Shown here: piece by piece, positions 42,617 through 51,481 of the stretch
How the letters are laid out: each line of letters opens with the position of its first letter
Numbering within the stretch: the stretch's first letter is position 1
Source: Clostridium psychrophilum
Lineage (GTDB): Bacteria; Bacillota; Clostridia; Clostridiales; Clostridiaceae
Assembly (NCBI RefSeq): GCF_018861705.1
Contig: NZ_JAHLEC010000010.1
Location: 1-58,542, forward strand
Direction: 5' to 3'
Length of the DNA: 58,542 nt
Position numbers and translations under genes: made by a program
The notes under the pieces: generated by a model
What the model saw: the letters and a program-made list of their open reading frames with translations, nothing else
What the model was told of the DNA's origin: nothing
The model's database searches: none

Positions 42617-42757
42617 ATGAAAATTGTACTAAGAAAACCAAGTTTAAAGAAAATGATTAGCAGCAGGACAAGCCCTAAGAGAATAATAAAAAATAGTATA
42701 GGCATGTTGTTACAGCAGTTACATGTTATAATGAAGAAGTGGTTTGAAAAGCAATAA
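42617..42757 (+). CDS. Basic micro-protein, probably decayed
   Basis: The 46-residue frame begins MKIVLRKPSLKKMISSRTSPKRIIKNSIGML behind TAGGAGAGG. The first 30 residues resemble the start of small basic phage-type proteins (KPSxKKSIxARTSxKRxIxHxxGL), while the end diverges, suggesting a frameshift. It could still be translated. Confidence 0.4.
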   Translation: MKIVLRKPSLKKMISSRTSPKRIIKNSIGMLLQQLHVIMKKWFEKQ

Positions 42758-42904
42758 GAGGGGAAAATATAAAAAGAGCAAAATATTTAATCCTTTTAAA
42801 CTTATGCAGTTTAAATCTGTAAATTTTATTATATTTATAAATATGTGTATCTATAAAATTAATGATAACAAGATAATATTAATAATAAATTATGAGGTGA
42901 TTTT

Positions 42905-44068
42905 ATGTTGAATTTCGATTATTCAATTCCAACTAAAATATTTTTTGGTAAAGGTAAGATTAGTGTTTTACCTAGAGAAATAAAAGAATATGGTTCAAAG
43001 GTACTCCTTGTATATGGTGGAGGAAGCATAAAGAAAAATGGTATTTATTCTGATATAATTGATAAATTAAAGAAAAATTCAATTGAATTTTGGGAACTTT
43101 CAGGTGTAGAACCAAATCCAAGAATAACAACTGTAAGAAAAGGTGTAGAAATTTGTAGAAAAAATAAAATAGATCTAGTACTTGCTGTTGGTGGAGGAAG
43201 CTCTATTGATTGCTCAAAAGTTATAGCAGCAGCATACTATTATGAAGGAGATGCTTGGGATATAGTTAAAGATCCAAGCAAAATTTATAGAGTACTTCCA
43301 ATTGCAACCGTATTAACCTTAGCAGCAACTGGATCTGAAATGGATACTTTTGCAGTTATTACAGATATTGATATAAATGAAAAACTTGGAACTGGGCATC
43401 CTGATATGGCACCAAAATTTTCAATATTAGATCCTACTTACACTTTTTCAGTACCACAAAAGCAAACTGCATCGGGTACAGCAGATATAATGAGTCACAC
43501 ATTTGAAGCATATTTTAGTAGTACAAAGGAAGCTTTTTTGCAAGATAGAATGGCTGAGGCAATTCTTAAAACTTGTATAAAGTATGGTAAAAAAGCTATG
43601 GATGAACCAAAAGATTATGAAGCAAGATCAAATTTAATGTGGGCTTCAAGTCTTGCAATAAATGGTCTATTAAGTTTTGGAAAAGACAAAAACTGGGTTG
43701 CTCATCCTATGGAACATGAGCTAAGTGCCTATTATGATATTACTCACGGAGTAGGCCTTGCAATTTTAACTCCACATTGGATGAAATATATTTTGGATGA
43801 TAGTACTGTAGATAAATTTGTTGAATTTGGAGTAAATGTATGGGATATTGAAAAAGGAACAGACAAGTATGCCATTGCAAATGCTGCGATCGATAAAACT
43901 AGAGAATATTTTGTGTTACTTGGAATTCCTACAAAGCTTAGTGAAGTTGGAATCGGTGAAGATAAATTAGAAGAGATGGCAAAGAAATCAGTAAGATTTG
44001 GAAAGATAGGTAGTTTAAAACCTATAGACAGTAATGATGTTTTAAACATATTTAAGGCTGCATTATAA
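42905..44068 (+). CDS. Iron-containing alcohol dehydrogenase (NADH-dependent butanol dehydrogenase type)
   Basis: The 387-residue enzyme belongs to the group III iron alcohol dehydrogenases (YugJ/BdhA type), which reduce aldehydes such as butyraldehyde at the end of fermentation. Motifs: KVLLVYGGGSIKKNG (about 31-45), LVLAVGGGSSIDCSKVIAAAYYYEGDAWD (about 93-121), TLAATGSEMD (about 141-150), and metal-ligand His residues in MSHTFEAYF, WVAHPMEHELSAYYDITHGVGLAIL. All metal ligands (Asp and three His) appear present. AGGTGATTTT precedes the ATG. It is monocistronic with a hairpin 120 bp downstream. Confidence 0.95.
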   Translation: MLNFDYSIPTKIFFGKGKISVLPREIKEYGSKVLLVYGGGSIKKNGIYSDIIDKLKKNSIEFWELSGVEPNPRITTVRKGVEICRKNKIDLVLAVGGGSSIDCSKVIAAAYYYEGDAWDIVKDPSKIYRVLPIATVLTLAATGSEMDTFAVITDIDINEKLGTGHPDMAPKFSILDPTYTFSVPQKQTASGTADIMSHTFEAYFSSTKEAFLQDRMAEAILKTCIKYGKKAMDEPKDYEARSNLMWASSLAINGLLSFGKDKNWVAHPMEHELSAYYDITHGVGLAILTPHWMKYILDDSTVDKFVEFGVNVWDIEKGTDKYAIANAAIDKTREYFVLLGIPTKLSEVGIGEDKLEEMAKKSVRFGKIGSLKPIDSNDVLNIFKAAL

Positions 44069-44680
44069 AATGAAACCATGTTATTAGACCTGACGAAACT
44101 TGATAATTTATAGTAGCTATACATTATGAAGGTAAAGAATTAGGGAAACATTGACTTCAAATAAATCAAAGTTGTTACTAATTTTTACGCTATATCAAAA
44201 GAGACAATCAACTTGATTGTCTCTTTTGATATAGCACATAAAAGAGCAATATTCATAAAATAAAGAACTATTATAGTTAAAATAAAGATATATTGTAAAA
44301 ATCTATAGTATAATAGAGTTAGACAAGCTTAAAATAAAAGAACATAATAATAAGCCACTTAAATTAAAAACTTATTCCTTGTAATTTGATAGTGAAGTTC
44401 CTGAATTTTGTAAAGCTTCTTTTATAAATATAAAAATCATAAATCATCGGGGCCCCATTATTTAGAAAACGATAATTTCATAATAATTAATTCCCAATGA
44501 TTTACAAAACAATAATATATATAAAGTAATAAGTAATCAAAATAAAAAAAGTCTGAAATCACTAATGATGTTCTTTGAAAACTGAATAGTACGGTATTTA
44601 AGACTCAGCTCAATCCTTCACAAATTTAGCTTTAAATGAATAACATATTATAATATCTATTGAATTAATGGAGGTTATAA
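44069..44680. other. Long gene-free stretch with hairpin and an rRNA-leader-like motif
   Basis: A perfect 21-bp inverted repeat with a 3-base loop lies at 44190-44234 (CTATATCAAAAGAGACAATCA and complement) and probably ends the alcohol dehydrogenase transcript. At 44570-44588, TGTTCTTTGAAAACTGAAT matches a sequence often seen in Bacillota rRNA operon spacers, but no rRNA follows. No coding frame is supported. Confidence 0.5.
44190..44234. terminator. Perfect long hairpin after the alcohol dehydrogenase gene
   Basis: The stem is 21 bp with loop ACT and internal TCTTTT/AAAAGA runs. It lies 120 bp past the stop codon. Either strand could use it. Confidence 0.7.
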
Positions 44681-45493
44681 ATGGAATATTATATTAAAGT
44701 AGAACCTAATGTAAAAATTTATGTAGAGGATCTTAATCCTGAGGGTAATAAGACAATTTTGTTTCTTCACGGTTGGCCTGGAAGTCATAAGTTATTTGAG
44801 TATCAGTTTAATCAGCTTCCGAAGATGGGATATAGGTGTATTGGAATAGACCAGAGAGGATTTGGTGAATCTGATAAACCATTCACAGGCTATGACTATA
44901 ATAGATTATCAGACGATGTTAGAGGCGTAATTGATGCACTAAAATTGCATGATATTACACTGGCAGGTCATTCAACTGGGGGAGCTATAGCTATTCGATA
45001 CATGGCTCGGCATCAAGGACGAGGCGTATCTAAACTTGCTCTTTTTGCAGCAGCAGCTCCTAGTCTTATTAAGCGCCCCAATTTTCCAATTGGACTAGAA
45101 AAAGAAGAAGTAATTAAAATTATTCAGGGAACATATACTGATCGTCCTAAAATGCTTAGCGATTTCGGCAATATATTTTTCTTTCAGCATATAACTGAAC
45201 CATTTTCTAATTGGTTCTTTCAGTTGGGATTACAGGCAGCAGGGTGGGCAACTGCAGCCACTGCAAATACTTGGATAAATGAAGTACTGTTTTCAGATTT
45301 AGCCGCAATAAATGTCCCAACTTTAATTATTCATGGTATTCATGACAAAGTTGTTCCATTCCCACTAGCTGAAGTACAAAAGCAAGGTATTAAAAATTCA
45401 AGACTTATACCATTTAAATATAGCGGTCATGCGTCATTTTATGACCAGCGTGATAAATTCAACGAAGAATTGGTGAAATTCATAGAAAAATAA
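44681..45493 (+). CDS. Alpha/beta-fold hydrolase
   Basis: The 270-residue protein resembles cofactor-free haloperoxidase or arylesterase-type hydrolases. Oxyanion motif LFLHGWPGS (about 27-35); nucleophile elbow LAGHSTGGA (Ser about 99); acid in LIIHGIHDKVVP (Asp about 220); His in KYSGHASFYDQ (about 250). Substrate is unknown; the motif HGWPGS and short cap suit small esters or epoxides. GGAGG precedes the ATG. A gene for an AttH/CrtC-like protein follows 154 bp later in the same direction. Confidence 0.92.
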   Translation: MEYYIKVEPNVKIYVEDLNPEGNKTILFLHGWPGSHKLFEYQFNQLPKMGYRCIGIDQRGFGESDKPFTGYDYNRLSDDVRGVIDALKLHDITLAGHSTGGAIAIRYMARHQGRGVSKLALFAAAAPSLIKRPNFPIGLEKEEVIKIIQGTYTDRPKMLSDFGNIFFFQHITEPFSNWFFQLGLQAAGWATAATANTWINEVLFSDLAAINVPTLIIHGIHDKVVPFPLAEVQKQGIKNSRLIPFKYSGHASFYDQRDKFNEELVKFIEK

Positions 45494-45548
45494 ACTTTTC
45501 AAAACGTAGAATGTTTTAATAAAAATATTGAAAGTGGATAAAAAATTT

Positions 45549-45589
45549 AAATACCATATTATTCAAAATTGAATTTTATGGTGTTTTTT
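45549..45589 (+). terminator. Terminator after the alpha/beta hydrolase gene
   Basis: ATACCATA pairs with TATGGTGT, with inner CAA/TTG pairs, and is followed by six T. Moderate strength. Confidence 0.6.
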
Positions 45590-45647
45590 GTGTCACAATT
45601 TAAATTAAGTTTGTAATATTTATTATAAAATATAAGGTAGGTAAACT

Positions 45648-46745
45648 ATGAACAAAAAAGCCGTTTTGGCAAAAGGTATTAGTGATTATAAGCAATTAGG
45701 TATTAATAAAGAAACAGCGGTATGGGAAGATGGAATGAGAAGTGATGGTGGTAGAGGCACATACGAATGGTGGTATTTTGATGCTAAATACTCAGATGGT
45801 ACTAAAGTAGTTGTTATATTTTATACCAAAAATGGATTTGATGTAAGAGGTCTTGCAAATCCAACAGCATCACTTGAGATAACGTTTCCTAATGGGAAAA
45901 AAGTATTAAAACATATTTCTGAAGAGAAGGGACAAAAAATCCGGGCTTCAAGGGATCAATGTGATGTAAAAATTGCTCAAAGCAGCATTAAATATTTAAA
46001 AGGAAATTATTTAATACATTTCATAGATGATGATGTTGAATATACTTGCACAATGAAGCCTAAATTACCAATGTGGCGACCGGGAACAGGGCATTGGTAT
46101 TATGGCAAAAATCAGGAATATTATTTTGCATGGATTGTTCCACAACCCTCTGCCGATGTTAGAGCTACTTTAAAAGCTTGTGGAGAAACATTTGAGTTAA
46201 CCGGTGGTGGATATCATGACCATAACTGGGGGAATACCCATATGAGAAAACTCATGAATCATTGGTATTGGTGTCGTGTAAATGTCGGCCCTTATACAAT
46301 AATAGCCTGTGATATTATTACGGAAAAGAAATATGGCTATGCTAGATTGCCAGTTATGATGATAGCTAAAGATGGAATTATATTGGATGACAATGAAGAA
46401 AAAACAATAATTAAAAGATTAAATACTAAATATCACCCTATAAGCAAAAAATTCTTTGATAATAATTTAATGTTTATTCATAAAGTGGACGATGTAACGA
46501 ATTTTCAAATAGAATTTAAAAGAAAATATGATATCTTAGCTTTCAATATGCTTGATAGAGTAGGAAATTCTCCAATAAAAATTGGTATAGCTAAGGTTTT
46601 GGGATTCAATCCTACTTATATAAGATGTATTGGTGATGTCAAGTTAACAGTTGAAGAAAATGGTGAGAAAAAAGTATTTGAAGAAGAAGGATTATGGGAG
46701 CAGATGTTTTTTGGCAGTAATAAAGATGCTATTGTAGATAATTAG
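45648..46745 (+). CDS. AttH/CrtC-like lipocalin-fold protein
   Basis: The 365-residue protein has the hallmark GTYEWWYFDAKYSDGTKVVVIFYTK (about 38-62) and later GGGYHDHNWGNTHMRKLMNHWYWCRVNVGPYTIIACDII (about 184-222). These are the signature stretches of the AttH/carotenoid 1,2-hydratase (CrtC) family, double beta-barrels with a buried Asp/His site. No carotenoid genes are nearby, so a hydratase, isomerase or terpene-modifying role is open. AGGTAGG precedes the ATG. Companion of the hydrolase upstream. Confidence 0.85.
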   Translation: MNKKAVLAKGISDYKQLGINKETAVWEDGMRSDGGRGTYEWWYFDAKYSDGTKVVVIFYTKNGFDVRGLANPTASLEITFPNGKKVLKHISEEKGQKIRASRDQCDVKIAQSSIKYLKGNYLIHFIDDDVEYTCTMKPKLPMWRPGTGHWYYGKNQEYYFAWIVPQPSADVRATLKACGETFELTGGGYHDHNWGNTHMRKLMNHWYWCRVNVGPYTIIACDIITEKKYGYARLPVMMIAKDGIILDDNEEKTIIKRLNTKYHPISKKFFDNNLMFIHKVDDVTNFQIEFKRKYDILAFNMLDRVGNSPIKIGIAKVLGFNPTYIRCIGDVKLTVEENGEKKVFEEEGLWEQMFFGSNKDAIVDN

Positions 46746-47116
46746 AATAGATATTCAATTAAATTATCTTCGATAAAATAAATATTGTGTCGGATAAAGT
46801 TATATAAAATAATAATGGTATAATAGAAGATGCATTTTATAACAAAACTTTATCTCAAACAATCCAATGATATTGGAGTGATTTATAAATAGTTGCAAAA
46901 ATATTAAAGTAGAATGAATTATGTCTAAAATGTGAAGTTAAGAAATATAGTGGCAAGTGAGATAAGAGGTTGATTAAAAAATTAAAATTAAAACATGAAT
47001 TTGTAAGATGTAAAAAGAGAAAGAGTGATAAATAATTTTATATGCTATGTTGCATTAATTTTATTAACTTCATAGTAACATTACTATGAAATAAATTATA
47101 AGAGGAGTTTTGTAAA
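46746..47116. other. Gene-free stretch with a promoter and a decayed frame
   Basis: TGGTATAAT at 46816-46824 is an extended -10 and could drive the gene at 47117. At 46913-47035 a frame reads NELCLKCEVKKYSGK, TGA, DKRLIKKLKLKHEFVRCKKRKSDK, which looks like a decayed zinc-ribbon gene. Nothing else is supported. Confidence 0.4.
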
Positions 47117-47767
47117 ATGGAAATGATATTATTAGCGAATGATTTTAATGGTGCTCTGAATGCTTTATTAGAGAATTTGGTAGACAACCATATTAAAGAA
47201 TGTAAGGAAAAATATTCAACAGACACCAAAGAACAGTTCAAAGTCGATATATCAAGTAATGAAGATTTAAAAAAAGAAATTGAAAATATACAAAAAATGA
47301 TAAGCAGGGATTTATCATCAAAGGAGATAGTTATATTTAAATACCTATTTAATCACAGTTTAACAAGAAAAGTATATAAAAGTGAAAAGCTTGTTACAAT
47401 ACATAAACATAACCTAAAAGAATTTAAAATAGAGGGTTTTGGCAATTGTCTGGAGGCATATGTTAATAATGAAAATTATGTTGCGGTTAAATGTGAACTT
47501 GGAATAATTTATCTATTAATAGACGGAAACATAGGTGAAGATAGATATATTTCAGTATCAACTGAAAAGAGTGATGAAATCTCAGATAATGTTTATCAAA
47601 TTGAAGGCGGTGTGCAAGTTGCTAATATAGAGGTATCTACATCTGAAGGTACTATTACTTTTACTAATGGTAAAATACTACATATAGAGCTACTTAGAGA
47701 CACTGATCTTGTAGATAGTGATGATTATAATAGCACAGTAAAAAGTATTACAACTGAATTTAAGTAA
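47117..47767 (+). CDS. Hypothetical protein, 216 residues
   Basis: The protein is soluble, with a helical charged first half (ENLVDNHIKECKEKYSTDTKEQFKVDISSNEDLKKEIENIQKM) and a second half of beta strands (KIEGFGNCLEAYVNNENYVAVKCELGIIYLLIDGNIGED...GGVQVANIEVSTSEGTITFTNGKILHIELLRD). No signal peptide or catalytic motif is visible. AGAGGAG precedes the ATG and a good terminator follows. No family is recognised. Confidence 0.7.
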   Translation: MEMILLANDFNGALNALLENLVDNHIKECKEKYSTDTKEQFKVDISSNEDLKKEIENIQKMISRDLSSKEIVIFKYLFNHSLTRKVYKSEKLVTIHKHNLKEFKIEGFGNCLEAYVNNENYVAVKCELGIIYLLIDGNIGEDRYISVSTEKSDEISDNVYQIEGGVQVANIEVSTSEGTITFTNGKILHIELLRDTDLVDSDDYNSTVKSITTEFK

Positions 47768-47788
47768 GATAAAATAGAAATGCGGATT

Positions 47789-47823
47789 AATACCTATGTT
47801 AGTACTTAACATAGGTATTTTTA
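47789..47823 (+). terminator. Terminator after the 216-residue hypothetical gene
   Basis: AATACCTATGTTA and TAACATAGGTATT form a 13-bp stem with loop GTACT and a T-run. Confidence 0.85.
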
Positions 47824-47915
47824 TTAATCATTTCAATAAATAAACAGAGAAATTATGCAAACAGAGCTATGGGTGTAGAATATGAGGATGTAGAGAAAGT
47901 TAGATGAAGTTATGA

Positions 47916-47951
47916 ATAGGGAATATGGATATTATAATCCATATTCCCTAT
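47916..47951. terminator. Hairpin at the end of the 2-oxoacid oxidoreductase operon
   Basis: ATAGGGAATATGGAT and ATCCATATTCCCTAT form a 15-bp stem with a 6-base loop, right behind the gamma-subunit gene. The T-tract is on the plus-strand side, so it works best for plus-strand transcripts but lies where the minus operon ends. Confidence 0.65.
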
Positions 47952-47955
47952 ATTT

Positions 47956-48486
47956 TTATTTAATATATTGTGCACCTCTTTCAAGTGCCAATTTATTGGA
48001 CTCATAGAACTTTTCTTTCCCATGAACTTTAAGTGAGGCAAGTAAAGCTTCCATTGAAACAATGCCTGTTTTTTTTACTAGAGCACCTAAAAGTACCATA
48101 TTGGCAATAGTTTCGTTTCCAATTTCTTCGGCAATAGTTTTAGCTGGTATTTTGTAAATAGTAATGTCTTTTCTATCTGGAGTATAAGTTATATGATCTG
48201 AATCAATAATTAGAAGACCATTAGGATTAATAAAATCTATGAATTTTTCGAGCGATGGCCTGTTCATTGCAACTAATGTACTTGCTCTTGTTAAAACTGG
48301 AGATCCAATTTCTTCATCTGTTAGTATGACTGAGCAATTTGCAGTTCCACCTCTCATTTCTGGACCGTATGATGGTAGCCATGAAACGTTCAAATTAGAA
48401 TCCATACCAGCGAATGCAAGAAATTTTCCCATTGAGAGAATACCCTGTCCACCAAAACCAGCAAATATTATTTCTTGTGATATCAT
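47956..48486 (-). CDS. 2-oxoacid:ferredoxin oxidoreductase gamma subunit
   Basis: The subunit is about 176 residues: MISQEIIFAGFGGQGILSMGKFLAFAGM (residues 1-28, the FGGQG loop), LPSYGPEMRGGTANCSVILTDEEIGSPV (about 41-68) and VLLGALVKKTGI. It carries no cofactor and links the catalytic subunits. The frame could extend to 48525, but that part overlaps the beta gene; GAGGAGG just before ATG 48486 fixes the start. It is the last gene of a four-gene operon. Confidence 0.92.
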   Translation of the reverse strand: MISQEIIFAGFGGQGILSMGKFLAFAGMDSNLNVSWLPSYGPEMRGGTANCSVILTDEEIGSPVLTRASTLVAMNRPSLEKFIDFINPNGLLIIDSDHITYTPDRKDITIYKIPAKTIAEEIGNETIANMVLLGALVKKTGIVSMEALLASLKVHGKEKFYESNKLALERGAQYIK

Positions 48487-48487
48487 C

Positions 48488-49237
48488 TTATTTAACCTCC
48501 TCAGTTGTATTTTTTTTAACACCAAGAGGATAGTATGGGATCATATTATCTCTAAGCCACTTCATCGATTCTTGAGGTGACAATCCCCAATTTGTTGGGC
48601 AAATTGATAATACTTCGATCATCGAGAAACCTAAACCAGCAATCTGGTTTTCAAATGCTTTTTTTATTGCTTTCTTAGCTTTTAACAAATTGGGAATTGT
48701 ATCAACAGATACTCTTTCAACATAACATGCTCCAGTAAGTGTTGATATTAATTCTGATACTCTAATAGGGTAACCAGCTAATTTCACATCTCGTCCATAT
48801 GGAGTGGTTTCAGTTACTTGACCTGGTAGAGTTGTTGGAGCCATTTGACCACCAGTCATTCCGTATATGCAGTTGTTAACAAATATTGAAGTTAAGTTCT
48901 CACCTCTTGTTGCTGCATGAACTATCTCTGCCATACCAATAGCTGCAAGATCACCATCACCTTGATAAGTAAAAACTACTTTATCAGGATTTGTTCTTTT
49001 AATACCAGTTGCTGTTGCTGGGGCTCTTCCATGTGCAGCCTCAAATACATCACATGCAAAATAGTTATACATAAGAACTGAGCATCCAACAGGTGCAACT
49101 GCTATTGTTTTATCCAAAATTCCTAATTCATCAATAACTTCTGCAACTAATTTATGGATTATGCCGTGTGTGCATCCGGGACAATAGTGAGTTGGTACAT
49201 CGAGTAGGGCTTTTGGAGTTTCATATACTATAGCCAT
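48488..49237 (-). CDS. 2-oxoacid:ferredoxin oxidoreductase beta subunit (TPP-binding)
   Basis: The 249-residue subunit binds thiamine pyrophosphate: VVFTYQGDGDLAAIGMAEIVHAATRGENLTSIFVNNCIYGMTGGQMAPT (about 75-123) contains the GDGD...NN magnesium/TPP motif. HYCPGCTHGIIHKL near residue 17 and APVGCSVLMY near 47 are the family N-terminal signatures. With alpha, gamma and ferredoxin subunits it oxidatively decarboxylates a 2-oxoacid to acyl-CoA, reducing ferredoxin. Its ATG overlaps the alpha stop codon. Confidence 0.94.
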   Translation of the reverse strand: MAIVYETPKALLDVPTHYCPGCTHGIIHKLVAEVIDELGILDKTIAVAPVGCSVLMYNYFACDVFEAAHGRAPATATGIKRTNPDKVVFTYQGDGDLAAIGMAEIVHAATRGENLTSIFVNNCIYGMTGGQMAPTTLPGQVTETTPYGRDVKLAGYPIRVSELISTLTGACYVERVSVDTIPNLLKAKKAIKKAFENQIAGLGFSMIEVLSICPTNWGLSPQESMKWLRDNMIPYYPLGVKKNTTEEVK

Positions 49238-50307
49238 TATTTTGCGCCTCCTATGATTTCTTTTACTTTATTTAATATATCAGTAGGATGCGGAACTACT
49301 CCACCTGATCTTCCATAGAATGCTACAGGTTTCCTACCATTTACTGCAAGTCTTACATCTTCAACCATTTGTCCACAGCTCATTTCTACAGATAAATAAC
49401 CATATTTAGTTTTATCTATTGTTTTTTCAAAGGCTTCAATTGGATATGGCCATAAAGTTATAGGTCTTATTAATCCAACCATTAATCCTTCTTTTGCTGC
49501 AGATTTAACTACGTTTTTGCATATTCTTGAAGTTGTCCCATATGCAACCAATATAAGATCACAGTTTTCCTCACAGTTGACCATTTCGTATCTAACCTCA
49601 TTTTTTGTTATTTGTGCATACTTTGATTGAAGATGAATGTTATGTTGTTCTAATATATCAGGATCTAAAAATAATGAATTTATTATATTATGAGTTTTAC
49701 GTCCATTAAGCCCATTAGCTGCCCAATCCTTTAATGGAAGCACTTTTTTCACCCTATCTTTAAATTCGACTGGTTCCATCATTTGACCAAGCATTCCATC
49801 ACCCATAACCATAACAGGATTTCTATATATATCTGCTATGTCGAAAGCATCTTGAACTAAATCTACCATTTCCTGAATTGACGCTGGTGCAAGTACAGGC
49901 ATATTATAGTCACCATGACCACCGCCACGTGTTGCTTGGAAGTAATCTGATTGAGCTGGTTGTATGCTTCCAAGCCCGGGACCTCCACGAACAATATTTA
50001 CTATAACGCAAGGAAGTTCTGCTGCTGCTATATATGAAATGCCTTCAGACATTAGACTTATTCCAGGACTACTTGAGGAGGTCATACATCGTACTCCACT
50101 TCCTGCTGCGCCATATACCATGTTTATTGCTGCTACTTCACTTTCGGCTTGCAGAAAAACTCTACCTAGTTTAGGCATCATCCTTGACATAAATGCAGCA
50201 ACTTCAGTCTGAGGGGTAATTGGGTAACCGAAAAAAGCTATACAATTCGCCCTAATGGCTGCTTCTCCAATTGCTTCATTACCCTTAATTAAAACTTTTT
50301 TACCCAT
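49237..50307 (-). CDS. vorB: 2-oxoacid:ferredoxin oxidoreductase alpha subunit (VorB-like)
   Basis: The 356-residue subunit starts GKKVLIKGNEAIGEAAIRANCIAFFGYPITPQTEVAAFMSRMMP and contains QAESEVAAINMVYGAAGSGVRCMTSSSSPGISLMSEGISYIAAAELPCVIVNIVRGGPGLGS, the usual pyrimidine-binding region. The layout (ferredoxin, alpha, beta, gamma as separate genes) is that of 2-oxoisovalerate (Vor) or 2-oxoglutarate (Kor) enzymes. Branched-chain 2-oxoacids are the likelier substrate in clostridia, but sequence alone does not settle it. Confidence 0.9.
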   Translation of the reverse strand: MGKKVLIKGNEAIGEAAIRANCIAFFGYPITPQTEVAAFMSRMMPKLGRVFLQAESEVAAINMVYGAAGSGVRCMTSSSSPGISLMSEGISYIAAAELPCVIVNIVRGGPGLGSIQPAQSDYFQATRGGGHGDYNMPVLAPASIQEMVDLVQDAFDIADIYRNPVMVMGDGMLGQMMEPVEFKDRVKKVLPLKDWAANGLNGRKTHNIINSLFLDPDILEQHNIHLQSKYAQITKNEVRYEMVNCEENCDLILVAYGTTSRICKNVVKSAAKEGLMVGLIRPITLWPYPIEAFEKTIDKTKYGYLSVEMSCGQMVEDVRLAVNGRKPVAFYGRSGGVVPHPTDILNKVKEIIGGAK

Positions 50308-50322
50308 GATAATTCCCCCTTC

Positions 50323-50532
50323 TTATTTTTCAACTGTAATTACACAATCAGGACACATTCTTGCACATGATGCACAACCTATACAATCTTTCATTTTATC
50401 CTCAGTTACTGTTGCGGGATGATGACCTTTAACATTTAACTTATTGGACATTGTAATAATGTTTTTTGGACATACACTAATGCATTGTTTACAACCTTTA
50501 CATCTATCTTCTCTAAATGTTACTCTTGCCAT
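50323..50532 (-). CDS. 2x[4Fe-4S] ferredoxin subunit of the 2-oxoacid oxidoreductase
   Basis: The 69-residue protein has two cluster motifs, CKGCKQCISVCPKNI (about 11-25) and CIGCASCARMCPDC (about 51-64), each CxxCxxCxxxC. It is the delta subunit that accepts electrons from the TPP centre. First gene of the operon, 15 bp before the alpha gene; a GGGGTGAT site precedes its ATG. Confidence 0.94.
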   Translation of the reverse strand: MARVTFREDRCKGCKQCISVCPKNIITMSNKLNVKGHHPATVTEDKMKDCIGCASCARMCPDCVITVEK

Positions 50533-50631
50533 TTAAATCACCCCTTAGATTTATTAAAACGATTACATGATATTCCTAACAATTAAAATATATACAAATA
50601 TATTAAGCTTTTAATATTGAGTTATTGATTT

Positions 50632-51297
50632 TTATTCCATCCAGGGCGGCTTCATATATATGTCAATAGGATATATCTTAGCGTGTACTTTGTTTTTAAT
50701 AATGCTAGCCAAGTCCTTTGTACAAATAATATATTTATATGGAATTTTAAGTTGAAGTGAAACCTCTGAAACTATTTTATCACCTTTTATAATGTCTTCA
50801 GCATTTGTTTCATACGATAAATTAGTGTTTGAGATAAGATACGTAACGTTAAGTCTGGATGCTCTTTCAATTGATTGTAGGCAAGTGATTGTTTCTATTT
50901 TATTTGAAGTAAATGGTCTGTTATTATTCACAACAAAATACATATCATAAGATTCTTGTTTTAAATATTCATTATATTGTCCAAGTACAAGTGAACCTTG
51001 ATCATCTCCACCTATATCCATTACTACGTCATAACTTTTGTCATTAAACACGCCGTAAACATTCGATGGTATTACCATTAGTTCCGCATTCATGAGACTT
51101 GCACTTGAGGATATAAGTTTAATCCCTAGATTCTCTAGTTTATCCTTCATGTTTCTAGAGCAAAAATAAGGATTTACTATATCAATATCGACTAGAGCTA
51201 CTTTTTTTCCTAGTTTTGCAAGAGTTATTGCATAGTTAAGAGCAACCTCTGTTTTTCCACTTCCAAAATGACCTGTAAAAATTCTAATTCGGCTCAT
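50632..51297 (-). CDS. P-loop ATP-binding protein (MinD/CobQ-like)
   Basis: The 221-residue protein has Walker A GHFGSGKTEVALNYA (residues 8-22, with a deviant form), VALVDIDIVNPYFCSRNMKD (about 33-52, Walker A'-like Asp) and DVVMDIGGDDQGSLVLGQYN (about 88-107). It is related to SIMIBI-class ATPases (MinD, CobQ/CobB, NUBP). It lies upstream of and in the same direction as the oxidoreductase operon, 100 bp apart, so a role in cofactor or cluster handling for that enzyme is possible (inference). Confidence 0.8.
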   Translation of the reverse strand: MSRIRIFTGHFGSGKTEVALNYAITLAKLGKKVALVDIDIVNPYFCSRNMKDKLENLGIKLISSSASLMNAELMVIPSNVYGVFNDKSYDVVMDIGGDDQGSLVLGQYNEYLKQESYDMYFVVNNNRPFTSNKIETITCLQSIERASRLNVTYLISNTNLSYETNAEDIIKGDKIVSEVSLQLKIPYKYIICTKDLASIIKNKVHAKIYPIDIYMKPPWME

Positions 51298-51481
51298 ATT
51301 TACACCTCTTATGAGTCTATATTACCACAAATGATGGTCTATAAACCACATTACAAAATTTATGATTATAAAATTGCGTTTACTCTATATTTATATATAT
51401 TAAAATAGTTTTTTTAATATTTACTTAGCTGTATCATTATAGTATGATGAATATATAAATAATTTATTGGAGGTAAAAAAC

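Noticed and set aside
44449-44456. GGGGCCCC 8-bp palindrome
   Set aside because: Single short GC-rich palindrome without partner sites or context; likely chance.
47038-47241. 67-residue minus-strand frame
   Set aside because: Overlaps the start of the 216-residue plus-strand gene that has a good ribosome binding site and terminator.
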